Source: Brachypodium distachyon (Eukaryota > Streptophyta > Magnoliopsida > Poales > Poaceae). From it: 64,000 nucleotides of DNA. The stretch covers positions 8,081,501-8,145,500 of the forward strand of contig NC_016131.3 of the NCBI RefSeq assembly GCF_000005505.3, in the 5' to 3' direction. A program made the position numbers and the translations under genes. Of the stretch, positions 44,624 through 57,345 are shown piece after piece. Within the stretch, counting starts at the first letter, position 1. Each line of letters begins with the position of its first letter. Below the pieces are notes generated by a model. That model saw only the letters and a list, made by a program, of their open reading frames with translations. It was not told where the DNA came from and did no database searches.

Positions 44624-45781
44624 ATGTTTCCTTTGTGTGATTCCCCAAGCCCCATGGACTTGCCACTTTACCAACAGCTTCAGCTCAGCCCTCCCTCGCT
44701 AAAGCCGGACCCGGAAGATCACCACCACCAATCCTCCTTCTTCTACTACCATTCCTCCCCTGCCTTCGCCGGCGCCGACGCCGCCTTCCACCACAGCTGC
44801 TACCTCGATCCAGGTGCCGCTACGCTCCCCTCCGCCGAGATCGACTGCTCGCCGCCGCCGGAGCTGTCGCTCATGGACCAGGCACTCCCTGCCGCCGGAA
44901 ATACTGCGCAAGGTACTGAGCACCACGGCAGCGGCAGCGGCAGCGGCGTTGGTGCTCTCGAGAGCAGGGCTGCCGCTGCAGCGAGGAAGGACCGGCACAG
45001 CAAGATATGCACGGCCGGCGGGATGCGTGACCGGCGGATGCGGCTGTCCCTGGACGTGGCCCGCAAGTTCTTCGCGCTGCAGGACATGCTGGGCTTCGAC
45101 AAGGCCAGCAAGACGGTGCAATGGCTCCTCAACACGTCCAAGAGCGCCATCAGGGAGGTCATGGCCACCGACGACATGGACCCGGCGCACTCCTCCGAGT
45201 GCGAGGACGACGATGGCTCCAGCATCAGCCTCTCCAACATGCCGGCGCCGGAGAAGAAGGGCGATCGCGGAGAGGGGAAGAAGCCGGCAACGGCGAGAGC
45301 GGCAAGAAGGGCCGCCAACCTCCCGAAGCCGTCGAGGAAATCGGGCGGCGCCAACGCGCACACCATCCCCGACAAGGAGTCGAGGACGAAGGCGAGGGAG
45401 AGGGCGAGGGAGCGGACAAAGGAGAAGAACCGAATGCGGTGGGTCACGCTTGCCTCCACAATCAACCTCGAGTCCGCGGCGAGGGACGACGAGCTGATCA
45501 TGGCGAGCCCCAACAACAATCTGAACCGCTCTTCGTCGTCGTCCATGAACACGGCCGCGAGCGCCGACAAATTGGAGGAGAGATGCTGTACCAACGGAGG
45601 AAGGACGGTTCAAGAAGCGTCAATAGCAAGCCACGCGATCATGGCGGGCGCCTTCGGCAATGGAGGAACATACGGAAGCGGCAGCAGCAGCGGCAGCAAC
45701 TACTACTACCAGCACCAGCAGCTGGAGGAGCAACAATGGGAGCTCGGCGGAGTCGTGTTCGCCAACTCGCGGCTCTACTGA
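44624..45781 (+). CDS. TB1: TEOSINTE BRANCHED1-like class II TCP transcription factor
   Basis: An uninterrupted 385-residue single-exon frame. The N-terminus [20 protein letters not shown] is the conserved start of grass TB1 proteins and decides the ATG. A His/Ser/Tyr-rich section follows. The TCP bHLH domain spans residues 121-179 ([20 protein letters not shown], then [20 protein letters not shown] and [12 protein letters not shown]). An acidic segment ([10 protein letters not shown]) follows. The R domain is at about 251-269 ([18 protein letters not shown]), marking the CYC/TB1 clade. The C-terminus is Ser/Gly/Gln-rich and ends FANSRLY. Family knowledge: TB1 is nuclear, binds GTGGNCCC-type sites and represses axillary bud outgrowth; the barley orthologue is INT-C/VRS5. 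All key TCP residues are present. The size is close to that of other grass TB1s, and the reverse-strand ORFs are shadows. Confidence 0.95.
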   Translation: MFPLCDSPSPMDLPLYQQLQLSPPSLKPDPEDHHHQSSFFYYHSSPAFAGADAAFHHSCYLDPGAATLPSAEIDCSPPPELSLMDQALPAAGNTAQGTEHHGSGSGSGVGALESRAAAAARKDRHSKICTAGGMRDRRMRLSLDVARKFFALQDMLGFDKASKTVQWLLNTSKSAIREVMATDDMDPAHSSECEDDDGSSISLSNMPAPEKKGDRGEGKKPATARAARRAANLPKPSRKSGGANAHTIPDKESRTKARERARERTKEKNRMRWVTLASTINLESAARDDELIMASPNNNLNRSSSSSMNTAASADKLEERCCTNGGRTVQEASIASHAIMAGAFGNGGTYGSGSSSGSNYYYQHQQLEEQQWELGGVVFANSRLY

Positions 45782-46135
45782 TCAAGAGAGATCAGGCAGC
45801 TAGCTTCATTCAACTACGTGCGTGCGTACGGTACAAGAACTACTCCCCCGTTTGTCTCCCATCTATCTGGCCTAGCTTGTTCATATCCTTTGTTCGATTG
45901 GATCATCGATGCGCGTAATAATTTCTTGTGAATTAACTTTGTGATCGGCGACGGACTTGGTTTGGTCATCGCATGATGTAGTATTGTAGTTTGTAGGTAC
46001 TTGCTAGTACTACCGTGTTGATTAATTCATGTAATTCATTCGTGCGTGGGATCTAAATCTGTGTTGATTCTATGATTGTTAAACTGAACTCATCCATGTC
46101 TCGCTAGGGGAATCAAATAATATCTTGTATATATT
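45782..46135 (+). other. TB1 3' UTR and immediate downstream
   Basis: T-rich non-coding DNA after the stop, with AATAATTTC and AATAATATC as possible poly(A) signals. The exact end of the transcript cannot be set. Confidence 0.4.
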
Positions 46136-47580
46136 CTGGTGAAGGAACTGCAAGCAAGCTAGTTAACTTTGCTAGCTTGTAATGGATGAAAGGCAGACAA
46201 TTCATAATTTCCCATTGTGTTTTCATTTCATAGAACAATTCTCCTATTACCTGCCGATTCAAAGTTTCCTACACATGGAATAGGTTTCAGAAATGAGAAA
46301 TATCAATGTTAGTCTCATATAGAAAATTAATATGCATGGTTTTATTTTAAATCAACGCTTGTGCATGCATACTTAAGCATCAACAGCATGGGGATACAAA
46401 CTCTCATAGGTTGTGAGTTAAATTTGTACAGCATCTGCCGAAAAACAAGCGAGTTCAGTAGGTAGCGCATGAATGTTATTGTTACTCCAGATAGCGTTGT
46501 TAAAAAGAAAAGGCCATGCATGTTCAAAGCATTAATTAAGTATCATACTATGTGTTTAGCCGACAAATATAAAGTATTGATGTGGTAACGTCCGCATCAT
46601 ATTAAAGTGCTATGATGTTGGTATGTTCATCTTGTCAACACACAAGCTGCTTTCTGGATGTAACACGGTACGTTAGGTGTTTCAACACGGATAACATATG
46701 TTCTATGGAGTAGTAAATTACGTTAGCAAAATCAACCTGCATGTGCCAGTACGTAGTCCTTTAAATTCTAGCTAGGACCATGAGCAAACAAAAGTTTGGA
46801 TCCGTAGTTTTATTACACTGCCCTCCTACAAACTAAAAGAAATGCGACTAACATTGTTGCAATATGTTTCTAAATTCAACATAAGAGAAAATGCAATTTC
46901 TCAACTGAACTCGTGCATTTAATAGAAAACTACATTTGTGAGCTAGCTGCATTGGAAGTTTTCTCTTTTACCATTATAGCTAGCATGCTGCAAAGTGAGC
47001 AAGATGCCTCCACAAGTTATATTTTTAGACTATGCACAGGTGGCAAGATAAAACATATAGGGTCTATTACGATGTTATGTCTCTTATTTCCTTGAATTTC
47101 AATAGGCTTATGATCTGTTTGAGCACGTGCAAGTAATATATAACCATGTATACCTGCTTAGCTTGATACAAGTAATTTGACAACAAATTTGGAGCAAGTA
47201 GTATGAAAATCAATCCATGCCCTTTATTATCTGTTAGTTGTTCCATAAACTTTTACACTGCAAAATTAGAACAAGAACTATTTCCATTTCCGGCTTGAGG
47301 ATAATCAACTCCATCAATTCTTCCATATATATTTGTTTGGCATACTTAGCTTATTCATCTAGTAGCTGATCGTAATACTATATGATTGCACTGCCAACAA
47401 TGTTATAGCGTCCCCTAATTTTTGAAATCAATATGTTATTTGTGTTCCTTATGAGTTGGACATGAACCTTGATGAAGTATACGTGTAGTTCATTATACTC
47501 ATCTCACTATAAATTATTGAGGAAACTTCAATAAGTTTACCACAACTAGTCCAGGATCGATTAAATTGACGGGAATGATG
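46136..47580. other. Intergenic DNA downstream of TB1
   Basis: AT-rich with no gene or transposon signature. Confidence 0.45.
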
Positions 47581-47762
47581 TACTCCCTTTGTCTCTCCTT
47601 CATATATAGCGGGCATGCATGCATTTTAAAATTCAACTTTGACTGCTAATTAGATCAATATGAGAAAATTATATCATTGTCTCGTATTTCAATGGCATAA
47701 CTTTTATACCTCACCCATATATTATTGGTGTAATTTTTTATCAAATGACAACGGACGGGGTA
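47581..47762. mobile_element. Possible diverged Stowaway MITE
   Basis: The start TACTCCCTTTGTCTCTCCTT and end GACAACGGACGGGGTA form a weak inverted pair bounded by TA. The AT-rich interior includes AACTTTGACTGCTAATTAGA. Divergence is high. Confidence 0.4.
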
Positions 47763-50700
47763 GACTCCATCCGAGGGAAAATGTGTATCCTTTTTGACTG
47801 GACACAAGAATTAATGAGGAACTAAATACAACGATTCTCACAAAAAAAAACTAAATACAAACGACATGAGCAAAAAAAATCTTTAAAATGTAGAACGACT
47901 TGCACTCTGGATAAATTTGAAGAGGCTAAAATAACTTACAGCATTGATCATCTGAGAGTAATTAACTAATACATGGAAACAGCAGATCCAAACGTTCTGT
48001 ATATTAGCCAGAAGGTTCATTCAGTATTTGTCTGATCTCACCAAAAAAGAGAGGAAGAGATACCTCTAGCCTCCGCATCATAAGATATCCACATTCTACT
48101 ACCATTTAAGACTAGACGACTACTGCGAAGTAACATGGCACTTTGTGGAAATTATTGCATGGAGAAAATGCCATAATTAACGAAGTTGCAAAACCAAGCC
48201 AGCTTTCTAAAACATGATTCTTAATTCGATCTTGATATACAGATTAGATTATGTATGACATACCAACATGTGGAGTTATCCAACCCACCCAGCTAGCAGC
48301 GTCCCGGAGACGGAGGAATTTAGTTACCATATCGGAGTGTTTGCACCTTCTATCTTCCGGATCTCGGCAAATTTTCACCGCACAATGGGCTAGCAGTAAA
48401 AACAACTATTTCTGCACGAAAAATGTACAGTGCCGATTAATTGCATGCACGTCCAGCAGCATCAAAGTTCACATGCATGCTGTACTGGATGAAATTAGGA
48501 CAAACAGTGCACATATGTACCTTGTCTTGTCATTCTGGAGTACTTGGGGTAAAAAAACCAACGGCAATTGTATATATGAACATGCAATACTTACCTCTCC
48601 AGGACACTTTTCGCAGCACAGTACAAGGGTACTGCTCAGCGGTTCAGCCCAGCAAGCTAGCCAATCGGATAATATCATGCAATTAAGTTCTTCAGCGAAA
48701 CACACACATGTACATATGTCTTCGCCCTTCAGTCAGCAACCGTGCGTGCATCTATGTGCATGTCAAAAACTGGTTAAATTCTGCTTGCCGAAAGCACTTG
48801 ACTGCAGAAAGATTTCCTTTTGGTTCAGCTGTCAAAACACATAGACCGCAATATAAATCATTGAGAAAGAATAGTTAATGTTGTTATAATAGGGGTACTG
48901 CTTGGAGTAAGGCTATTTCTGCCTAAAGCTTTGGTGGTATATACTGAAGTCAAATATTAACTGAATGCGAAAACTTAAAGAAGAAATTTCTCTTCCAAAC
49001 TGAAAGGTAGATAAACTTGTAACTGTTACTCTATTGAGTATATGGACGATTAATCGTCAGGACAGCATGACTGCAGGATAATCAATATATTGACACAAAG
49101 AGGGTCGACTAAATTAAACTTTTTTTTTAATTTAGGAGTTCATCTCTCCCAGCCTCCACTATAAGAGAAACTGAAAATACAAGGCCTAACTGATAAGTGA
49201 TAACACATAATTAACTGTTCCATTACACAATATTGCAAGGCATATGGAATCAAATTAATCCATCACCTTCTTCTTGTGTTTTGATCCTATGTTTGTTGTA
49301 ATCTTCCTGGTTGAATTCGTTCCGACCATCTTGGCAATGATAACACTCTGTGTTTTTTCGTAAAAGAAATAAGGCATCAGAATGATATGTAATATATGCA
49401 TGGTGGGTAGAATTGAGGCTTAATTGGCATCCAAAATGGGAGGAAAACATTAAGCGGCCGTGGTCGCCTTCATATCCCCTCACATGCATGAGATGAAGCA
49501 TTTTGTCTTGATGTTGGAAATATTGCAGACTTTGTGCCTCGACATACGGCCTGCACCAAACCATTTGTCACACACAATCTCAAATCTCAAGTATTAAGTG
49601 GCACAATTAAGATTGAATACAAATTATTGGTTTACATGCCGCATTTTTCTCGGAAAAGGAATTGGACTGAATGTGTTCATTCTGTGAAACACAACAAGTT
49701 TCAGCCATATTAATTGAGTTTCTCATGCTAGACTTCATCTCAATTGTTAATTAATGTTCAACAAAAACAAAAGATAGGTATGTATATACCACCTTTGGTT
49801 CTATTTTTTTTGTGCTTTGGGATTTTTGGACACAATATTCATTACATTTTTTAGGATTAAATTCTATTTATATGCTTGACATACCATGACATAACGTGGA
49901 AACAAACTTTTCAAGGTAACTCACCTGCAAAATCCCATGTATCAAGCCTAATGGTCACCAGCATTAATTTTGGACATGGACAGTGTCCGAATTATATTCC
50001 CTCGACCGTCATTTTTATATTTCTAAGTTAAAATAAAAAATATGACAACATAGGATCACAGACTTTCATGACAAGTCTACCGATATAATTCAATTCCTGA
50101 CTACATGCACATTCTACTCCATGTACCAGGACACATAATTTAAGAACCCAGTTTAATTTATTCTAAATTACATTGTTGGTTTATTTTATGTTAGCTAAAC
50201 TTTAAGCTGTATATAAATGAAAATTAAAATTAAAATTAATAGTATACCAAAGGACTGATTCAAGTGAGTCATAGGAGCACATGAGAATTAATACAAACCA
50301 GCTGGACTATAGTCTTCTCAAGCTCCAGATCTCCCTCAATTAATTAATTCCCGCTTAATTGATTGTTTCCCATGGCTCTTCAGATGTTTAATTTCCCTTG
50401 GCTATGACTATATGATCTGTTGACGATTAGCCTACTTAGTGTTCCCTTGTGAGTTTTGGTGTGGGACGGTGATAGCTTATATATGTGGTACTCCCTCGGG
50501 TGTCTAAGTGATCTATATTCCCCGGACCCTTGCTGAAAAATTATCTTTGCTTGCAGAGACGATATGATCTTAGCAGTATAAGACAATTCGACAATAAACT
50601 TGACAAGTAGAACATCTCTACTCTAAGTATCACCCTTCTGCCAAAACAACAAAAAATAGATTCATATAAATTCATATAAATTTTAACATGTAAAATTTAG

Positions 50701-50889
50701 TACACGAACTCGCATCTTCAAGAATAAATTGCAAACGCAAATTGAACCCACATTTTTCTCAACTAGCCCCTTTGTTTTCATCTGTACTTAAATAGATATA
50801 GTTTCCACATATCAATATCGTCCAATGGACAGAAGTGATTTTATTTAAAAGAATGATCAAATTGAATAAAGTAAGTTAATATACATGGT
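47763..50889. other. Intergenic DNA, no recognisable gene
   Basis: The ORFs at 48251-48844 and 49250-49564 (minus) have no domain or biased composition. No repeats were identified. Confidence 0.4.
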
Positions 50890-50901
50890 TCTTGAACTGT
50901 T

Positions 50902-53900
50902 TTAGTTTTTTTTCAGCCACACATGCCTACCGTGTTGGAGTGATAACAAACTCTGGACTAAAGTATGAGCGTCACTATTCGACCTCCTACTCTCAAAAGC
51001 AAAAATTACATCCTTAAACTCCCTGCTCCGAACAGCAATTTTGCAGAGAATGGCACTATAAGAGCAACGGGTTCCACTAATAATCCCCTTGACAACTTCA
51101 GCAGCATCAGAAGCAATATACAGCTTGTCGGCATTAAGATCCTTGGGCAGCGCCAGAGCCTCGCAGCAAGCGAGAGCTTCCAAAGTTGGCGGGTCTGTAA
51201 TAGCATCAAAGATTCAAGCGGATGAACCAAGATGCACACCCTGGAGATCGCGGCAGACCACCGCCGAAGCCCCTTTATTCTGCGTCTTCGCGACACCACC
51301 ATCAACATTGAACTTGAGGAAACCTGCTGGAGGGGGATCCAGTGGGCCGCAACCAGAGCAGCTTGCTTAGAGGGAGACGGGTTACCCACCTGAACCACCT
51401 CTAGTTCAGATAGCAGGTTGGCAACAAAACCATTAACCGTAACTGGACTTTGGTAGATGCCTTCATGGATGGCTTTCCGGCGAGAGGACCAAATTGCCCA
51501 TAGTGTCAACAGAATCTCAGTGAATTCACGATGCGATACCGTTTCCAGAAGATGGAAAAGCCACTCCTTTGCGTCTGGACAGACCGACGCACAAACGTGC
51601 TCATCGAGCTGTTCATCTGACAAAGCCCAGACGCACCTCGCCATGGTGCATTCAATCAAGGAGTGCCACCAAGAATCCAAAGCAGAGCGGCAAATTGCGC
51701 ACATTGGGGAGTCGGCCATATGTCTATGATTGAGAACATCACCTGTCGGTAGTTACTGCTGAGCAAGACGCCACGCAAAGACACAGACTTTTGATGGTAC
51801 CTTGGTTTTCCAGAGCCTCGTCCATGCTTTGCCAGCTTGATCAGAGCTTGATGCCGGCCTCTTTTCAAGCCAATCCTCACGAACTTTCCTTGTTGAAACA
51901 AGCATCCGGTAGCAAGATCTTACAGAAAAAACACCGGACCTCTCGAAGTGCCATGCCCAGAAATCTCCATAATTAATAGTGCTAATAGGGATCCTTCGTA
52001 TAGCCTCCACATCCATCGGAAGAAAATGGGCATTGAGCTTCGCCACATCCCAGCTGCATTCTGTTCGATCAATCAACTTTGAAACCCGGGTAGGAGGATC
52101 ATCTGACAGGGCAAGGTATGGTGATCGACGTTCGTCCCGAGGGAGCCAATTGTCCTGCCAAACAAAAGTTGTCTTTCCATTCGCCGGATAGCACCAAGCT
52201 TCATCACATCTCTTCCCTCAAGGATCGCCCGCCAGATCTGTGAAGGGCGTTTCCCCAATTCCGCCCTCATCAAGCTGGAGTTGGGAAAGTAAACAGCTCG
52301 TAAAATCCGGGCACTCAAGGTGTTGGGGCTCGTGAGAACTCTCCATGCTTGCCTGGCTAGGAGAGATAAGTTAAAAAGCTCAATGTCTCTGGATCCCAAT
52401 CCTCCCATATACTTTGGCAAAGTCATTGTGTCCCAAGAGACCCAATGGGTCTTCCGCTTCCTGTTCTTGCTTCCCCACCAAAAGCTCCTAATCATGGAGT
52501 TAATCTTCAGACACAGACCATGGGGAAGCTTAAAACATGCCATAGAATATGTAGGGACAGCTTGCGTGACCGATTTGATTAAAACTTCCTTTCCCCCGAA
52601 GGATAAGGTTTCCTCCATCCAGCCCTTAACTTTCCCCCAAACACGGTCTTCCAAATATTTAAATGCACAATTTTTCGAGTTACCTACATCAGTCGGCATG
52701 CCAAGATATTTGGCTGCAAGCGATTCATTCGGGACTTGGAGGAGATCCTTCATAGCTTGTCGAGTATCATTAGGTCAGCCTTTACTGAAGAAAATAGAGC
52801 TCTTCTGTCTGTTCGCTTGTTGGCTCGAAGCTTGACAATAGGCTTGGATCACATCAGAAATAGCCTCAGCTCCCTCCACACTAGCTTTTGCAAATAGCAA
52901 GCTGTCATCTGCGAATAGAAGATGATTGACCGGGGGTGCATTAGGCGCCACAACGACACCCGCCAAAAATCCAGAGTTCCCCCTGCTCCTAAGAAGTCAA
53001 GATAGACCTTCAGCTGCTAGCAAAAACAAGTACGGTGAGATCGGATCACCCTGTCGAATACCCCTGCTCAGTTGAAATACTTCCATCCTTTCTCCATTAA
53101 ACAGAACAGAAAAGGTGACCGACGAAACAATCTTCATAATGGAGTCCAACCAACGCATGCTCAAGCCAAGTTTCAGCATAATAGCTCGCAAGTAGACCCA
53201 TTCAACATGATCATATGCCTTCGTCATGTCTAGCTTTAATGCACAGAACTGTGAATTATTTGCTCTGCGCTTCTTCATGAAGTGTAAGCACTCGTAAGCC
53301 ATTATGATATTATCAGTTATAAGCCGGCCCGGGACAAAGGCCGACTGTTCCTCAGAAATAATCTCCAGTAAGATCTCCTTCAATCTATTAGCTTGGACCT
53401 TCGAAACAATTTTCAGGATAACATAACATAGACTTATAGGGCAAAATTGAACAAGAGAAGAAGCACCTGCCACTTTGGGGATAAGAACGAGCAAAGTTTG
53501 ATTAGCTTCATGAGGATCTTCAGTCCCGTTGAGAATACTTAATACAGCTGTTGTGACATCCGGTCCACATAAGTCCCAATGACGCTGAAAAAAGTGTGCC
53601 GGGAAGCTGTCAGGCCCAGGCGCCTTAGTCGCGAACATCTGAAATAAAGCGTTCTTTACTTCCTCAGCTGTATATGGTCTTTCGAGCCTTTCGTTCATTG
53701 ACACTGACACTTTACGTGATACAGTGCGCAGAACCTCCTCCATACCGGACACCCCTTCAGAAGTATACAAGTTTCTGTAAAAGTCTACCATATGCTGGGC
53801 CATAATGAGGTGGTCATTTGTTGTGGATCCGTCCGGGAGAGCAAGTAGCTCAATCCGATTCTTTTTCCTCCTCTCGCTAGCTCGCTAATGGAAAAAATCT

Positions 53901-55900
53901 GGTGTTACGATCTCCCTCGGCGAGCCACTGAACACGGGATCTTTGTCGCCACATGATCTCCTCCCTGTGATTCCAAATAGTGAGAGTATCAACAATAGAT
54001 TTCTCCTCCTCTGTTGGACCAACACGCTCAGGAAGCGCTCGCAGACTTTCTAATTCTGCCAGGAGCTCACGCATCTTCTTGCGAACTTGCCCGAAAACCT
54101 CATTCCCCCATGCAACAAGGTCATTGGACATTCTCTTAAGCTTCAAGTGTAGGTCAACCATGGACAAACTAGGAGCTGATTTGAGCCACTGTTGCTTCAT
54201 GAACTTCCCAAACTTCTCATGGGTCTCCCACATCTTCTCATAGCGAAAACACCGGTCAGAGCGCGCCTAACTACCTTGCCGAGGCTCTCTAATCTTGAGA
54301 AGAATAGGGCAATGATCTGACTTCACTACGGTCAAATGAAACACCGCAGCGAAAGGGAACATCATCCACTAGGAAGTTGCGGCAAGCGCCCGATCCAGCC
54401 GAACTGTCGCACCAGTGGCACCCGGGGTACCACCGCTGCATGACGCATGGGCCGCCTCGCTCGCTCCCCGGAGAGGATCGCACCCCGGCAGCACCCCGCG
54501 AGCTGCCCAGCAAGTCACCAGCACGGCAGGCTAGCCGGGCTGCAGGGGTTGCCCTGGGGGGCAGCAAGAGAAATCTCGCATGGGCGCTTTCCGGGAAGGT
54601 AACTTGCCGAGAAGGGCGTTCCTGGGCGCAGGTGTCCGTTACAGGAGCGGGACCGAGCGGGCAGGACAGCGGCGCCACGTGGCCGCTCGACTGGCTCCCC
54701 ACGTGCAGGGTCCGTCAGGACAAGGAGTGAAGCACACGCCAGCATTGAATGCCCCGACAGAAAGGGGATTCCCCGTCCAGTCAGCCTACAGTGGCTGGCC
54801 TGGTGTAAATTTCAAGCACCTAGGGCCCTAGTTGCAGGACTACCCAACCTGCATGCAAGCTAGCGCAGCGGGGCCGAGCTGCCCTAACTCTTTGTTTGCC
54901 ATTTGTCACCCATGCGCCGAGGCACCTGTGGTATCCCCTTTGGTATAAAAGGAGGACCCCCGCCAGCGGTCAAAGTGTTCGGTCCGGTTTGGTTGGAGGA
55001 TCGGGTTTTCAGTTCACTGCTAGTAGTAGCCAGAAGTGGCAAGTAGCGCTTAGCTAGAAAAGAGAGAGAGCACCCGGGGACTCCCCCCGGCAACCTGTAA
55101 ACCCTAGTTCACTGGCTAATAACAAACTCGGAGGCAAGACGTAGGGTTTTACACCTCAGGGTGGCCCGAACCTGGGTAAAAAGCGTTCTCGTGTTCATTG
55201 TGCTCTTACGCTTCACATTGGCCTCGACAGCGATCGCTAGAGCGATCCCCGTCGCCCACTGCCGAACCTAAAAGGGGGTGCTCGCGCATCCCCGGTGTCT
55301 GAGCCCCGTGCTACGACACGAACACTGGTAAATGATCCACCCCGGACTCTCTTTTCAAAAGTCCAAATATTGCCATTAAATCCTAGATCGCAGAGACCAC
55401 AAACATCGACAGCCTCGCGAAAACCCGCCATCTGACCAGAGTCCCGCTCACCAACTCCAAAATGTTCATCTTGCCTTAACACCTCATTGAAATCTCCAAC
55501 ACATGTCCAAGGAAGATTGGATTCACTCCGGAGGAAGCGAAGCAATTCCCAAGTCTTATGCCTTTCATGCACACGTGCCTCTCCATACAAGCATGTGAGC
55601 CGCCAGGGATCCTCATTCCCCGAGCGGACAATCATATCAATATGGTACTGCGAATAGTGAATTAACTCCATTGCAATATCATTATTTCAGTATAGCAAGT
55701 CCACCACTCCGACCATTACTACTAACAGCAAAACTATGTTGAAAACCTAAAGTAAAAGCAAGATTTTGAGCCCTTGTGTTGCCAACTTGAGTTTCTTGAA
55801 GACAGAGCACCGAGGGGGCAAACCGTCGCACCAAAGTGCGGAGCTCTCGAACTGTCGCGTCGTTGCCAATACCACGACAGTTTCAGCTCAAGATATTCAT
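50902..55900 (-). pseudogene. LINE ORF2: endonuclease, RT, zf-RVT, RNase H
   Basis: The ATG at 55900 overlaps the ORF1 stop. The endonuclease begins MNILS and then a stop where the family has Trp, before NCRGIGNDA. Further endonuclease blocks (LCLQET, WTCVGDFNEVL) precede the solo LTR. RT: 53000-53803 has AFVPGRLITDNI, ALKLDMTKAYD (catalytic Asp) and GIRQGDPISPYLF. The FADD box (HLLFADDSLLFAK) is near 52915, then the LGMPTDVG thumb and the KYMGGLGSRDIELFN region to 52073. zf-RVT spans 51656-52076 and onwards (CAICRSALDSWWHSLIEC, about 51715). RNase H spans about 50930-51330 (the EALACCEAL and SDAAEVV blocks carry the Glu and Asp). At least six frame breaks. Confidence 0.85.
54405..55318 (+). 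mobile_element. Solo LTR, same family as element B, perfect TSD
   Basis: A 914-bp LTR opening TGTCGCACCAGTGGCACCCG and closing GTGCTACGACA (TGTCG...CGACA ends). It is flanked by CGAAC on both sides (54400-54404 and 55319-55323). TATAAAA is at 54944-54950. The LINE endonuclease reading continues across the insertion once the LTR and one CGAAC copy are ignored, so the insertion post-dates the LINE. No internal retrotransposon DNA remains. Confidence 0.95.
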
Positions 55901-57124
55901 TGCGCCCGGCGGTCCTCCACCGCGAAGGCCGCCGATCCATCAGAAATCGCCTTATTAGGGGAGGCACCCTTCCTGCTTCTCTTATGGTCCTTTGGCGAGA
56001 CGTAAGCTGGTGGGGGAGGAGGAATAGCATCTTTCTCCGGTGGGACAACACTGCCATCATCCATATCAGCATCATAATCCTTGGGAACATTAGTGTCAAT
56101 ATCCATATTAAGCTTCCTGGTAATAGATGGTGACTCAGTAGCATTAACCTGATTAGCACCTTTAATTGGACTAGAGGCTGTATCCGCCAGGTCCTCCTGC
56201 TTGTCCAGATCTGCATCATCAGAAGATCTTTTCATTGACACAGCGACATTCTCCCTCCAGCTGCCACCATGCGCACGTTCCCGACCCTGAGTATGTCCGC
56301 CTCCCCTGCGCCCAGAGAAAGGAGCTCTGGCGCCAATGGAAACGCTCGTCGGTGCAACACGTCGTTTGGCTATCATCCACTTGCCATACTACTTTGCACT
56401 CTCATCATGGACACCATCTCCGCATTCATCCCTGCCGTGGCCTAACTCACCACAAATTTCACAAAAAATCCCATCTTTTCCATCTTTTCATACTTGACTT
56501 CTAAGGGGTGGCGCTCATCACGGACCTTTAGTGGCACAAAACGGATCAACGGTTCTCTGACATCAATACTCGCTCTAACCCGCACATAATCCCCTTCGAA
56601 CCACTTCGGCGGATTCAGATCAACACTTATCACACGCCCTATGCGCCGAGCCAATTGATCAACAACTGATTCACGTCGATAGAGTACTGGGATCTTGTGA
56701 ATTTGTGCCCAAACAGCAACTCGATTCAGTTGGATTGAGGTCATGTTCGTCTTCCCATCATAGTCTTCCACCACCACCATGTATCCCCGAAACAGCCAGG
56801 GCCCCTGGAGCATGACCTTCTTCCAGTCACCCAGGCACGAGAATTTGAACAGAAACAGATTGTCATCGATCTCCAGGGGATCGGTGTCGTATGCCAACCC
56901 CCAGGTCACACCATCTTCTCGTAAAAAGCAGTCAAGCTGAAGGGTTTGGTGGTATGGACCCTTGCCAGGGCAAGCCATCGGGCTTCCTTCTCCATCTGAG
57001 CGACTTCCTCATCGTTGATGAGCACGTCATCCAACTCTCCCTCGCGCAAGACCAAATTATCCATCGCTTTGGCTAGATCCACGCCAGCCTGCTCCTTCCC
57101 CGTCGTACTTGAAGACGCCGCCAT
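55897..57124 (-). pseudogene. LINE ORF1: DUF4283 and CCHC zinc knuckle
   Basis: The ATG at 57124-57122 opens an acidic leader (LREGELDDVLINDEEVAQ). A frame slip near 56910 leads to the DUF4283 domain (about 56530-56960: FLFKFSCLGDWKKVMLQGPW, FRGYMVVVEDYDG, VWAQIHKIP). The CCHC knuckle (CEICGELGHGRDEC) is at about 56414-56456, reached after a further frame change, and a stop follows. The C-terminal part is charged and basic, with PPPPPAYVSPKDHKRSRKG before the TGA at 55899-55897. It would bind element RNA in the RNP. Disabled by the slips and stop. Confidence 0.85.
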
Positions 57125-57345
57125 GCCAGACGCCGAAACAGCAACACAAACGCAAATGTAGACCGATCTTTCCAAACCCTAGAACTCCGAGCGCCAAGGA
57201 CCAAGGCCGGGCAGACGAACAAAGCCGTCCCCTTTATCAGCCCGAGAACCAGCAGCAAGGAAACTCCCGAGGATTGGATAGATAACACCAGTAGGACTCG
57301 ACGCTGGAGACAGAGTCGCCTGCGGAGTAGAGAAACCCTAATCGC

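Larger units (their letters stand above)
50890..57345 (-). mobile_element. Near full-length L1-type LINE, decayed
   Basis: Read on the minus strand, it has the full plant L1 order: ORF1 with DUF4283 and CCHC knuckle, then ORF2 with endonuclease, RT, zf-RVT and RNase H. It is about 6.4 kb, of which 914 bp is a later solo LTR. A T-rich run at 50900-50920 (A-rich on the element strand) lies next to its 3' end. Target duplications were not found. Confidence 0.85.

Noticed and set aside
44699..45918. Other long ORFs on both strands over TB1
   Set aside because: The TCP and R domains are in the 44624 frame. The others are produced by its GC-rich codon positions.
48251..48844. 197-codon ORF downstream of TB1
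   Set aside because: No recognisable domain, unbiased composition and overlapping ORFs on the other strand.
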